The notes beneath the pieces are model-generated. The model ran no database searches, was not told where the DNA came from, and saw only the letters and a program-made list of their open reading frames with translations. The position numbers and the translations under genes are program-made. Source: Poecilobothrus nobilitatus (Eukaryota; Arthropoda; Insecta; Diptera; Dolichopodidae). From it: a stretch of 64,000 nt of DNA. The stretch is taken from NCBI GenBank assembly GCA_947095535.1, contig OX352773.1:209208093-209272092 (forward strand), written 5' to 3'. Shown here piece by piece: positions 11,840-24,002 of this stretch. The stretch's first letter is position 1; each line of letters begins with the position of its first letter.

Positions 11840-12125
11840 CTTAAATAATTCGATAATCGATAGTAGTTGGACTATCTGAAGATAATTGCTTAGGACGCTG
11901 ACTAAGAACCAAGATATATGACCATTATCAACTAAATTACCACCTCAAAGTGGTAAGACGTGAGAAAGATCAAACTGGTGATCACATTCTCTATGAAAAC
12001 CGTAGCTTGTCTCAGATACCAACGAATTTCTAGTCAAATTTCTCAATACTATAAGACAAGACATTCCAGCAAATAAATATTTTCTGTAATCTCTTAACTG
12101 GATCAGACAAGACCTTGTGAAACTA
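11840..12125 (+). pseudogene. Possible non-LTR ORF2 C-terminal relic
   Basis: A G+C-richer island in A+T-rich DNA. The plus-strand frame reads 'HYQLNYHLKVVRREKDQT' then 'DHILYENRSLSQI', resembling the tail 'TGH..L..HL......D....HIL.EC..L..IR' of RNase H-bearing LINEs, with the knuckle cysteine replaced. In-frame stops are frequent. I rate it as likely element debris and not as a host exon. Confidence 0.4.
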
Positions 12126-13327
12126 AAAAAAAATTAAGCTTAAAAAACTAAACATCCTTAGGCAAATTTTAATAACAATATTTATGATATTTTGCAATTT
12201 TAAATTTTATCGGTTACGCTTCCATTTAAAAATAAAATAAAATATTATATATAGTATCTATAGCAAAATCATTTTCTAAAAGTTCGATTACACAGATTAC
12301 ACAGTTTTGCTACCCTTTATTATTATTAATATATGGTAACTTGAAAATTTCAATGTATATACTTCACATTGAGATATATATATACAAATTGGAACATTTT
12401 TTAACAAGGATAAAAAAATAAGAATAAAATATTTCTTAGTTTTTTTTTTCATTTTTTGGACAGTGTTTTGACGTTCTTAGAATTTACATGCCAAAAATAC
12501 TTATATTTATATACATTCATATATAATTTCTCTAACCTTTGTCGACAATAAGTTCTTGAAACAAAAAGAAAGTGTTAAAAATACCAAAAATTGTGTTCTT
12601 AACGTTACATATAATATGTAAATGCAATGGTATATAACTACAAATATACATATTTATATATACATTACACATACTTCACTTTGTTTAAATATGAATGGGC
12701 CTAAAAAGGATATATAAATTTTATATAAATCAATAGAATGTCATTTATTATATAAGAATGAAAAAAGTAACGTTAAAAGGATATATTCAGGTATCCATAA
12801 TATATTATATGATATCCATTAGTAAATATATCTACAAATATTATATACCAATAAATTTGTATATATTTTTCTCTGTTTTGTCTCCAAGGACAAAAAATAA
12901 TTGAATTTTAAAGATTTGTATTATTTAATAACATGATATTGCATGCAAAATAAAAATCTCATGAGATAACTTTAAAGTTAACATAAATATTTATCTGATT
13001 TGTACCAGTGCCTTAAAAAAAAAAAATATGAAAGTGTAATAAAATTAGGAAACTTTAACGACTACATACAAATTTATATAGTTTTTAATTAATTAACAGG
13101 GATAATCATAAGTAAGACTCTTATTTTATCTAAACTATTTAATTCCTTAAGGATTCTAAAGGATCTCTTAATTTTAAAAATAATTATTCGACTATAAAAA
13201 ACTTTAAAGGATAAATTCATTATAATATAATAACGTTTCTTAAAAGTAACTAAAGTTATTTAGGCTTGTTTCATATTATAACTTACTATAGATAAATTTC
13301 AATATGTATTATTTGTGTTTCGAACTT
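12126..13327. other. A+T-rich stretch, nothing recognised
   Basis: Low-complexity sequence with a short duplication of GATTACACA at about 12286-12305. No gene is seen. Confidence 0.6.
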
Positions 13328-13545
13328 CTTTTAAATTTTTTTTTATTTTTTTTAGTGCATTTCCCTGTCAGATAAATGTAACAAGGAAATTACACAGCCT
13401 TTCCTTTTCAGGCGTGGCTGTACATGTCATAAGGGGGAATTACTCTTACGACCTGTGTGGGATTCGAACCTACACTCCCTCGGTGGTTACAGCGTATGTT
13501 ATACCCTCTTATCCACTAGGCCACCGAGGCCCCTTTTAAATTTTT
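13328..13545 (-). mobile_element. tRNA-derived SINE, family SINE1 (copy c) with target-site duplication
   Basis: The SINE body lies at 13341-13532 on the minus strand with tail (T-run on plus) at the left and head 'GGGGCCTCGGTGGCCTAGTG' at the right. It has a good B-box (TGGGATTCGAACC on plus). It is bounded by a perfect 13-base direct repeat CTTTTAAATTTTT at 13328-13340 and 13533-13545. That is the expected signature of LINE-driven target-primed insertion and suggests this copy is comparatively recent. Confidence 0.88.
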
Positions 13546-14372
13546 AAACTGTTTACATATTAGTCCTTCATCTTAGGTTATCCCGGTTTGTTAACATAGT
13601 GTGTATAAAAATATTTAGACTTTACATTCTTTTAATGTAACTAAAAACAAATAATCAACTGCAATAATAAATTTTAGACACATATTTTAGTAAATTCAAA
13701 AAAAAAAAATTTACTATAAAAAATGTTTCTAAAAAATTTCTTTTATGCATTTTTTGCACGTATTCTTGACTTTATTCAATATTCTTTTAAGTTATCTTTA
13801 AATTCTGTCCATCCAAGTATTAAGAATGCAATTATAATTTTAAAATAAACTATAAATAATATTTCTTATTTTATAACCTATATACTATATAATATCATAT
13901 ATGTTCTAAAAACAAAAAGGAAAAACTGCATCCTTTTTAATAATTTTATGACACTTGACTGTTATTAAAAAATAATTACTTTTACATTTTTCTTTACAAT
14001 TTATATAATACTTAACATTATATAGCAGAATGCAATAACAAACTCTACAGTGATTTCGAATATAAAACATAAACTTCGTTATACAGTTAAAACTCGTTTA
14101 AAAACTTTTACCATTAAATATCAGTTAATAGTACACTTCATTTTTCTTTATTTATATATAAGTAATTATGAACGTGCAATTTGTATGTATATGTATAAAA
14201 AAATATGTGCTTATATTTTTTTTTTTATATAAGTTGCTGATATACATTGTGTATCTAGAATAACATTTGAGGTTTAAAATTTTAATTCTAGAAAACAAGT
14301 CTTTTACTTAACAAAAAATATCCACTACATTAAAAAGTATACAGTACATGTTTTATACTGTATATATGTAGC
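13546..14372. other. A+T-rich stretch, nothing recognised
   Basis: Simple A/T-rich sequence; no frame, inverted repeat or RNA gene stands out. Confidence 0.6.
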
Positions 14373-14575
14373 TGTCAAATTAAAAAGTTTTTATTTTAGT
14401 TTAGAGTAGAGCATGATCTGTCAAAATAATTCTTTGGGTTGTTTTCTTTTTTGATCTGAGCAGTATAGTGCTTATAATTCGTATTTTATTTTTTAAATCA
14501 AAGCATGTTCCAAACACGCTATACGTGGTCAGTACGAATGTAACGAACACGATGCAGAATGTTAATTTGACAGGT
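14373..14575. mobile_element. Short TIR element (MITE candidate)
   Basis: A 12-base perfect terminal inverted repeat CTGTCAAATTAA (14374-14385) and TTAATTTGACAG (14563-14574) encloses about 200 bases of more complex, non-coding sequence. A possible GTA flank is present on both sides but is too short to count as proof of a target duplication. Confidence 0.5.
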
Positions 14576-16051
14576 ACAATACAGGTATCTAATATTTATA
14601 AGAAAAAACTGTTAAAATAATTTTTTCCCTTATAGTAAAAATATAATAATAAGTGTTTCAGTAATTTTTGGAAAAAAGAACATTTTTGGAATATTGTAAA
14701 ATATTTTTTAATAAAAATTACAGTTTACTCGATTCGTGTATTGTTTTTTTATTACTGAACTATCTGAACGTATCAGAATTCAGAGCATTATTTGCTCAGA
14801 GCGTAGTCATTTTAATCAAAGAGTGATTAGATATATTATCTTATTTAAAAAAAAAAAAAAAGAACGCCTATTAAATAGAATTTGAGCAGAAATCTTAATT
14901 AATTTTAACATTTCTTTTGAAAATAATGCCTAACAGACAAATTAAAACTTCATTTCTATATGAAGAAGTTATTCTCTTTAAAAACTTTGCTTTTATTTTA
15001 AATCAAACTATTGAATAAAACAATTTTTCTAAGTCTTTAATGTTGTATTTTGTCATTTAAATAAAATAAAATAAAACTTAATTTCAAATTTATAACATCT
15101 CATAATTTTGTAAATAAATTGATTAATCCCAAATTAAAAATTACCAGATTTTTCAGTAAGGTTTTCGTTTTACAGATTTTCTTAAATTCTTACAATTCAT
15201 TTTCATTTTTACAAATAAAAAAAAGTATTTTTATAAACAAAAATAATTAATAAAAATGAATTTATTATTTATGCACTAAAAAAAATGAGTAATTTTAAAA
15301 ACTAACCAAATAAAAATAAGAAAAATATCTCTAATTAATATATGTATATAAAAACATGAATGATGTGTATGTATACATTATATTTAGTCTGTTTATCCTT
15401 AACTCCAACCCTGTATTCATTATTCTTTTATTTAATTATTTTTTTTTTTTTTAGTAAAAAGGAAAAAAAATTAAACCGTATCATTAAAAACAGAAAAAAC
15501 AAAATTTTTGCCACTTTATATCTATATATGATATTTTTTTGTTATTTTGTTTTCATACTTGTGCAACATATGAAACATAAAAATAGATAAATTTCATTCT
15601 CTTTGCAAAACTAATTCGTATCCTTTAATTCTGAAAAAAAAATTAAAACAACAAAAAACAGCCAAAAAAAAATTTTCATTTGAATTTGTTTTTCATCCTT
15701 TGATCTTCTATTCTCCTACTCTTGCATTCATTGCTAATAAAATAAAAGACACGCTTCAGCTATAAAAAAGATTCCACATTTTTTAATCCACAAAATAAAA
15801 AAAAACAAAAATATCTGAAAACTGTTATACATATTTACATATTATATTCGTACATATATGTACTTATAGACATACAGTATCGATCAAAATATTTATGTTC
15901 ATTTATACAACATTTATATTCAATTTTCTTCATCCATTATATTTTATATATACCATAGTTCTACTTTGAAACCATATTAAATTTTCTGTGCATAGTAAAT
16001 CATAGCATCACTTCTAGAGTGTTAAAAATCTTACGTTAATTAAAAGTTATG
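14576..16051. other. A+T-rich stretch, nothing recognised
   Basis: Long A and T runs throughout; frames are short and of low complexity. Confidence 0.6.
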
Positions 16052-16815
16052 TAAGGCGCCAGTTATAGCTATCATTGAAATGTTTCCGGGAAATGTTTAT
16101 TTTCAATTTTTTTGCAGCAAAGACATATAAAATTTAACAAAAGTGTTGATTTAATGGTTAAATACTTTCTAAAGAATAAATTCTGACACGAATTTTTAAA
16201 TTTTAAGTTAAATATTTAAAAATAAAATCAATTTTATAATTTTCCGGATTGGTTGTCATTTTCCTGAACAACTGATCAGTAATTTTGCTAATGAAACAAA
16301 ATTGTTCCAATGACATATGTTTCATTTCTTCCCATTTCAGTTTGTCATTGAAAAAAATTCTGATGCAATTCTTGATATATTTCATTATGATTTTGTATTT
16401 TAATGAATTTTGACTTAAAAATTTGTTTTTTTATTATTTTGTTTATGTTCAGTTTTAAAATTTTTGGTTTTAAAATGGAAATTTCAAAAAAAGTAAAAAA
16501 AAAAAAATAATTCTAGAAAATTTATACTTTTTTATTCTTCTCCATTCAGCCAATGTCATTATTAAATAGAATAATTTTTTTTTATTCTTTATTAGTACCA
16601 TTTTCTGCCAATAATAATTAAATAACTAAAAATAATAAAACTTTATTTTGCAACTGACAGATCATTTTAATGACATTTCATTTTAATTTCATTGACAGAT
16701 CATTTTAATGACAGTTTTCTTTGATGGCTATAATAGCCTATACGGAAAAAAGTATACGTTTTCAATGAAACGTTTTTCCGGAAGCATTTCAATGATAGCT
16801 ATAACTGGCGCCTAA
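16052..16815. mobile_element. PIF/Harbinger-like non-autonomous element with TAA target duplication
   Basis: Element 16055-16812 (758 bases) begins GGCGCCAGTTATAGCTATCA and ends with the reverse complement of the same sequence. The inverted repeats stay similar for about 35 bases (through 'TTGAAATG.TTCC'). A TAA trinucleotide flanks both sides (16052-16054 and 16813-16815), the TWA-type target duplication known for PIF/Harbinger elements. Inside, at about 16655-16714, a 'TTGACAGATCATTTTAATGA' unit is duplicated. A minus-strand frame inside may be a transposase remnant (listed separately). Confidence 0.75.
16203..16385 (-). pseudogene. Possible Harbinger-type transposase N-terminal remnant
   Basis: A 60-codon frame inside the TAA-flanked TIR element. 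The part 'KWEEMKHMSLEQFCFISKIT' followed by 'FRKMTTNPEN' and 'IFKYLT' has the spacing of the N-terminal region of Harbinger transposases (F..MS...F..IL..I...I.K.TTN.R......I.LRYLATG). The DDE catalytic part is absent, as expected for an internally deleted derivative. The match is by eye and weak residue by residue, but its position inside an element with Harbinger-type ends adds support. Confidence 0.4.
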
Positions 16816-19800
16816 GTGTATCTAATCAGATTTTAACTAATTAGATGTCTGCAATTATACTAAGCTTTGCTTTTAAGTCTCACTTTAAGGCTACTTTCTT
16901 TATTTACACGATATTACTTTTTTAACTTTATAAAATTTTGTATAAGAATATTTTTTATATTATCTGAGGTCTCTTTGGATAACATAACGTATGGCGATAA
17001 ATATTTTGATAAAAATAACATGTACGCATATGTGCATGTACGTGGTTAACATTTTTAGTTTTGTTCAAAACTGTTCTTATATAAGTCGGATTTTTTTAAA
17101 TTTTGGTTCTATTGATGTTGGTTGATTTTTCTTGCATTAAATATTGCTTTAATTCGACTTTAAGAAAAAAAAAATGTAAAGAGGTTTCCCAATAACTTTT
17201 TTTTTAAATATTTTTGTTAGCATAAAGCAAACTCAACATTTATGACATTAACACATTTAAAATCCGATATTTATTTTAACTGCTCATATTATTATTATTT
17301 CATTACTAATATTATGACTATGATAAATAAATAGAACCAGTACATGTACTAGAGCACTGATACTATTTAGTACAATAAACTAAAGTAAACCAGTTAGCTT
17401 TTGCTATTGTTATCGTACATTATAATTATTATATATTAAAGTTACTATTAAATCTATTTTTAAAAACGTCTTCAATTTTTTGTCTATAATTTTCTTTTTT
17501 TTTTTGTAATTTAAGAGTAATTTTTTTTTATGCAAATACCTTCTTAAGTTTTTCTTATTTCTATCTTTTCTATCTCATTAAAAAATAAAAAAAAATAAAT
17601 TGTTATACAGATTAAAATTAATTAATCTTGATAAATTAAACATTTACGTTCAATAATTGAAAAATTAATTTGTTTTAACATAACATTTTAACATAAACAT
17701 TTTAACATAACATTAGTTTAAGCTAAATTAAAAAAGGTTTCACTTCTGTCAACAATACAATCATAACCTGTGTGATTATTCCGCAATAATTTCCTAAATT
17801 ACTAAAAGTTTAAACTCATATCTCAATTTTTCAAACAGAAGCTCCGCTTGAACTTGTAGATTCTGTTTGAACAAGTTAAATTGGAATTCAAGTTTAATTT
17901 TATGCATTCAGTTTTTATGTTTATGATGGCAAATGAGAATCTGTCATATGTCAGTTATATCTGGTTGAAATTCACTTCGGTTACTAACTATGATATCAGA
18001 ATATGAATAATTTGTTTAAAACAATAAAAATCCGAACCAATTTTTCTCATTCCAAATCAATTTTTAATTGATCTAAATATACCTTTTTTTATTTTTATTG
18101 GTATTACAATTTATTAATAAAATACTTAAGAATGTTTGGACCAACTGAAATTATTTTTTCATCATTATTTTAAAATTTTCGGTTCAAATGTAAACATGAA
18201 AGAGATCATTTTCAGTTGAGCTTTTTATTAAGTTTTTTTTTTTTAAATAAAAAACAAATTATCCTTGAGCTTTTCAGGGATTTTACTTATTTTTGTATGT
18301 TTCAGATACTTAACCTTATTTTTTTTTATTTATTAAAACAAAAACAAAAAACATTTTTTTTATTATTATTATTAAATAAACTTAAATAAAAAAAACAAAA
18401 ACATATAATATACCTACATTCTTCTCAATAGATAGTGTTCTAAGCGGATTTATCATTTAAGTACACTTGACTACAGAAACAGTAGAAGAGATGATGAGAA
18501 AAATGAAAAAAGAAAAATTTAAAGAAGAAAAACGAAAAAAATGATTAAAAAAAGAAAAAAAAAAAAATTGTTTTGTGACTTCTTCTTTATAAGAATCTAT
18601 TTGAAAACAATATTAGAATAATATATTAGATTTTCCTTTAAAAATTTTTATCATATTCACTTACAATTTAATGGACACAAATCTATTAATTAACATGTGT
18701 ACAAATTCCATTTTCTGTCAAATTTTCTATTAAAATGTATATATTTGTTAACTCTTTTTATAAATTTTAAAATGAACAAAATATTATTGTATATATTAAA
18801 AGAATTTCCTAACGTTTTCAATATGGAGTATATAAGAGAAAATATACAAAAGGGAAATATGTTGATGGAAAAAACAAAAGATAAAAATATTTCGTTGACA
18901 TTTGAAAAATAGAAATTGCAATTTTATTTTCGAAGCAAAATAAATAATAAGGATTTAGACTATTAACTTTAGTGGATCTTTGTACCACTTAATTTGTATT
19001 TCTTCAAGTACATAAAACGAAAATAAATACTATAATGTTTTCAAATAGTCAATAAGTTGACGATTAATCCTTTAATCAACTTAGTTCAAAATTAACTGTG
19101 TATTTGATGCTTTATTGCAAATTTAAATGCTTTAATTTCTAAAAGAAAAATAACCACAAGATTGTATTGAAATAGTTCAAATTACATCACATAACTATTT
19201 ATAGTTTAATACAAATCCAAAAATTATTAAAATTTGAAATTAACGACTTTATTTCGTTGGTTTCTCAACAGTATTTCCATTTTATACTCATTTTAAAACT
19301 GTGGAAATTTTTAAATATATAAATGAAGATTTTTTTATACGAAAAGAAAATTTCTTAGATCCTGGATTATTCCTTTTCAAGGCCATTCAAATTCAAAATA
19401 AAAACAAGTGTATGTTAAAAGAAGAAAAAAAACAGGTGACTAAAAAATAGAAAAAGTTTAAAAAATTGGATGGAGAACTAAAATGGGATTATAATATTTT
19501 TTGTAAATGCCTTATAATTTTATTCACTGCCACTGTTCAGTTTTTTGTTTTTATTTTTCTATTTTTACCTTCTTTTTTTGAAAAAATTGTTTGTTTTTCT
19601 TTGAAATTTTAAGTTTTATCATATTTTTATGTAGCATATATTAAATCTATTCATATATTATATATATTTTGAATTTATATTTGAAAAAAAAAAAACAAAA
19701 AAGAAAAAATTCTCTTGAAACATTTTTTTTATGATTTTCTCAAAAATAATATAAGTATTTCTTTTATTAAAATATCAAAATCAACTTAACTTGATGTTCA

Positions 19801-20454
19801 ATAAATCGCTTAAAGTTAAAAAATGTATCACACTTTTATTTATTTTTTTATCTTTATATTACTTTGATATTTCAAAAATAGCTCCAGTACAAATTCACTC
19901 TTATTTTTAAATGCTCATGCAGTTTTAAAAGTAATTTTTTATATTATTTGTGATCTAAAATACAAGTTGTAATTTAATATTGGTTAATTTAAAATCTTTT
20001 TTGATTTAATATTTGTACTTTGATAGTTTTTTTTTTATTTTGTATCAAAAACAATTTCGATTTCGATAGTCGGGTAAAATGAAATGGAATTTAAAATTAA
20101 AATGATTTATATTTTTTTTTTAAACCGGCTATACTTTCTTATTTTGAGGTTTTGACTATACAAAGAAAAGCTATAAGTAAAAAATTAAGATTTAAAACAC
20201 AGAAAAAAAGCAAAAAATTTAAAAAAGTGCCGAAAAGTGGTTCCTTAGTTTTTCGGTTCTGTTTTTTGGGGCGGGCTTAAAAGTTGAGCTTTTTTATTTT
20301 TTTTTATGATATTTAAATTTTACTACAAAATCGGTGAGTACTGAGTACCTTGTTTTTAAACATGTCGGAACGACTTCTAATTCACAAATTAAAAACTTTC
20401 TTGCAACCTATGCTATCGTATAGTCATAGGTTACTTATAAAAATGGCTATATTC
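16816..20454. other. A+T-rich stretch, nothing recognised
   Basis: Mostly low-complexity A/T. A small tandem 'AACATAACATTTT' lies at about 17676-17714. A patch with more G+C is at about 20217-20290 and another at 20330-20450 leads into the B copy. No host exon is evident. Confidence 0.55.
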
Positions 20455-20864
20455 ACATAAATTTTTAGATAGGAACCTGAAATTTTGAGAGCAGAAAGAA
20501 CTTTTAGAATTAGTATAAGTTTCCTTAGAAAATTTTTTATTAGGACTAAAAAAAATTTGCTATTTTTAGGTATTTGCAACTTAGGCACCTTTACACATTT
20601 TTCTTCGGTAAGACAAAAAAATTAAAGCTCAAGTAATATATTTTTACGTGTGTTAATGGTTTTTCTTATTTATAAAGGGTTCCGGACTTAGAGCCCTCAA
20701 AATTCCAGAAAAGTGTTCTTTTCACATATTTTCTTATTACAAAAAATTTCTTAAATTTTAAAATTTTTGTGCAAGTCACAATTCTAAACAGTTTGTATTG
20801 TATTTTGGAAATGTGCGCTTTTAAAACCCGTTGGTTTACATTCTACCTTGTTTTGGATAGTGTT
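20455..20864 (-). mobile_element. TIR family B, truncated copy 1
   Basis: It carries the family landmarks 'GAACTTTTAGAATTAGTATA', 'TTTGCTATTTTTAGG', 'GTTCCGGACTTA', and the head end 'AATGTGCGCTTTTAAAA' plus 'GTTGGTTTACATTCTACC'. The part towards the GACG microsatellite end is missing. It is non-coding. Confidence 0.75.
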
Positions 20865-21485
20865 TATATATATTACATAATATAAAGAAAATAAATAAAA
20901 TTAAGTTGAAATTTGATGATTTTTCGGCGCCGAAATTTGATGATTTCAAAAATAAATAATTTTAATTCAAGATGGCAGCTTAATGCTTATAATACTTATG
21001 AATTTTATTGATTAGTGAAATATTTTGGATACAGGCAAAAATTAACTTTCTTATTTAGAAAAGTGTATATCAGACTTTAAATAGACACGTAATAGATATG
21101 ATATTAATAGATATCAGATTAAAAATATAATTCTTAATATATTTCCAATTATGTATAATGATTTACATATATAAATACATATATGTATATGTGTATATAT
21201 AGTTTCAATTAAATTATCAAAACATATTCTTTTGAGAGTTGAATCGCGTCACTGAAATTCATTAAACATATTATACTGACAATTCTACGTATGCATTTTA
21301 TCGGTATTTTAATATTTTTTTCTTTTTATAACAAATAGGTATTGTTTATTATAAATATGTATGTATACAGTAAATGAAGAACATATTATTATGTAAAAAA
21401 AATAAGGACCTTTCTTACTTCGAAGTGTAATTTCATAATATTCCAGTATCGTGCGGGATTTTGAAAGGTGCACAGATTTCTATAA
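20865..21485. other. A+T-rich stretch with a small palindrome
   Basis: At 20908-20948 a 'GAAATTTGATGATTT' unit is repeated on both sides of TTCGGCGCCGAA, a 12-base palindrome. Nothing else is seen. Confidence 0.5.
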
Positions 21486-21650
21486 TAAATATACTTATAA
21501 ATATTCTGGAAAAAGCGTATAAACCTGCTTTCGAATCTAACTCTAAAATTTTTACCAATGCAGAATCTCACATACACATTTATATAAATATTTTGGAAAA
21601 AACCGTATAACCCTCATTTTGAATCCAACTCTAAAACTGCTTCCTAATTA
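21486..21650 (-). repeat. Tandem pair of family F fragments
   Basis: Two imperfect units about 90 bases apart read 'ATAAATATTCTGGAAAAAG' ... 'TTCGAATCTAACTCTAAAA' and 'ATAAATATTTTGGAAAAAA' ... 'TTGAATCCAACTCTAAAA'. They are the reverse complement of the F-family phrase 'TTGGATTCAAAATCAGAGTA' plus 'TTCCAGAATATTTATA' found at 33862, 49078 and 53337. Confidence 0.6.
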
Positions 21651-22500
21651 TTTCAATAACAAAGTGATCAAAATATTTGAAGTTGCCGGTCCCAAACCCC
21701 TGATGCTAAACAAATATTGAAAAACTCTTAACTTTGTTATTTTTTTAATTAAAAATTAATTTAAAAAAAAAAAAAACGTTAAATAAAATCTTGAAAAATA
21801 TGTTTCATTCGAGATTTTAAATTTGAGATTTTTTTTTCAAAGAATTTTTTTCAAGATTTTTTTTCAGAATTTTTTTTTCAAGATTTTCTTGATTCAAAAA
21901 TAACTAATTCTAATATTTGAAATTTTTTTGAACCATTACCATTACTTTAAAAGTATAAAATTCAATCAAATATAAATTTTATTTTAATGTTCATTCTTGA
22001 GACGGAAAACTTTTTGTTTTAATGCCTAACACTAACAATTTTTAAAAAATTTTTACCAATAAGTGAAACAGAAAAACACAATGATTGAATTTCCTTTTTT
22101 TTCGTATTTGTAAAAGCTTTTATTTAAAAACTAAAATTTTAAAGTCCAGAATGAAAGTCAAATAAAAACACATACAATAACATTCTAATATTTCTCAGGC
22201 ACTCAATTTTCATTGCATCTGAATTCAATTCAGATTGTTTTTTAATAATTTTATAAGATTAGCGGTTATTACAGTGGTTTAGTTTTTTAGCATATGTGTA
22301 ATGCTTTTCATATTGCAAGTAATAATGTGATAAAAATCTGTAAAAATAATGTTTATAGATTTTATATAAATGGATTTGAGTGTAGTGTGTAAATAAAATT
22401 ATTTCAAAAACTTTTATGACCCAATTTATGAAAAGAATAAATAGAATTTTTTTAATTGAATCTGATTTTATTGAGTTTTATTTTAATATCCATTATAAGC
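21651..22500. other. A+T-rich stretch, nothing recognised
   Basis: A T-rich tandem-like patch 'TTTTTTTCAAGATTTT' lies at about 21820-21890. No gene is seen. Confidence 0.55.
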
Positions 22501-23145
22501 TATATTATAATTTTACCGACCGCATACAATTATGTATAAGGTAGGTATTGTTTTCATACAAAAAATTTGTAACCGAGATTTAGGCAAAAATGCACTACTC
22601 CGGTGTGGAGAAGGCTGTAAAAAAATGTTTAGCATGATGTCCGTCTGTGTGTGTGTGTGGGTATGTCTGTGGGCACGTGTACAGCTTAAATGACTGAGCG
22701 GAATTTTTTGCAATTTCATATTTAAGGTTCTGACGTAAATATCTCGAATTGATAAGCTTTTGGAGCAAATCGGACAACCGCAAGTGGTAGTTTACTAGTG
22801 TACTTTTGAAGTTATTTACGAATATTTCGTAATACAAAAATTTTATGAGAAAAATATCAAGAAACATTTTTTTTCTAAGTCCAAATTTCATAAATATTAT
22901 TATAACACGCCATATGAATTTATATGAACAAATTTTTTTTGTTTTCTTTTTATGTCTAAAAATTTATATATATACATATATACATACTTATATCTATGCA
23001 TATTATTCTTTTGTTGATGACGTAAAATTTAAACGGTAAAATTTTTGTTAGCAGATTCAATATTAATCTTATGTTTGTTTTGTATTTGTTTACAGTTTTT
23101 ATTATTTTTTACTTTTAATATTATTTTTTGAATGAAAAAAAAATC
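22501..23145 (+). repeat. Dispersed repeat D (copy 2)
   Basis: Matches 7901-8505 from 'TTTTACCGACCGCATACA' through 'GTATAAGGTAGGTATTG', a TG microsatellite (22648-22660) before 'GGGTATGTCTGTGGGCACG', 'GGACAACCG.AAGT.GTAGTTTACTA', 'CGAATATTTCGTAATA', 'ACACGCCATATGAATTTATA' and 'TTGATGACGTAAAATT'. It is a little longer than copy 1. No protein domain is visible. The two copies have the same orientation 14.6 kb apart. Confidence 0.72.
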
Positions 23146-24002
23146 ATGTATCTACATTACATAATAATGTAAATGGATGTATGAATGAATGCACATATAT
23201 TTTTACGATTTCATTGGTTATTATTGTTATTGAATAAAACAAAATGTCGTTAAATTATTAGAAGTTATTTTACTTTGATATAAATTATTATGTAAAAAAT
23301 TTATAAATTTTGGCATTATTGTACTTTTCGTGTAGTGGCGGTTGGTCCTGTGTTGGAGACAGCTTTTTTGTGATGTTTTAAAAACATTTAGCTTACATTA
23401 AGCATAAATAGCTAAATATTTTTTAATCTAATCAATTTGCAAATCCTTTACTAATAAACTTGTTAAAAATTTATACAAAACTAAACTTTTTCAATCCGCA
23501 ATATAAAATTCTTAGATAAATAGTTTGCAAGTCGAATAAAAATTATTTATTTATTAGAATCTAACTTAAAACTGGCTAATAAATATTATTTAATTAACTA
23601 AAAACAAAAATAATAGAAAATTCTGTTACTCCTTGTTAAAAATTCTAGTTCAGCGATTTCAATTTGGGCCATAAAAAAATTTAATAAAACTAAAGTGGAT
23701 CAGTGCTGGAAACTTCTATTGATAATTAGTAGATATTTTTATTTACTGAAACGTTGAATATTTTCATTTCAATTATAAAAAAAAAATCATTTGGATGACA
23801 CTAAATTTTAGTTTGATTTTTTAAAATAATTAAAAAAATTATTCAAATACTAATTTTTCTTGAATCAAAAGTTTTCTTAAAATAAAAATTTTATATATAT
23901 GTAACATAGCTTGTATTGCAAGATATATACATACTTAATATGTATATAAAAATCCGAAAATATAGTTGAAAATACAAAACCCTTACCAAAACTGAACAAA
24001 GA
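23146..24002. other. A+T-rich stretch, nothing recognised
   Basis: A short G+C-richer patch (GTAGTGGCGGTTGGTCCTGT) at about 23332-23352 has no recognisable context. The rest is low complexity. Confidence 0.5.

Noticed and set aside
22513..22891. Overlapping minus-strand frames of 68 and 98 codons
   Set aside because: They fall inside repeat D and include the TG microsatellite read as His/Thr runs. The matching frame in copy 1 (7912-8253) is not conserved in protein terms.
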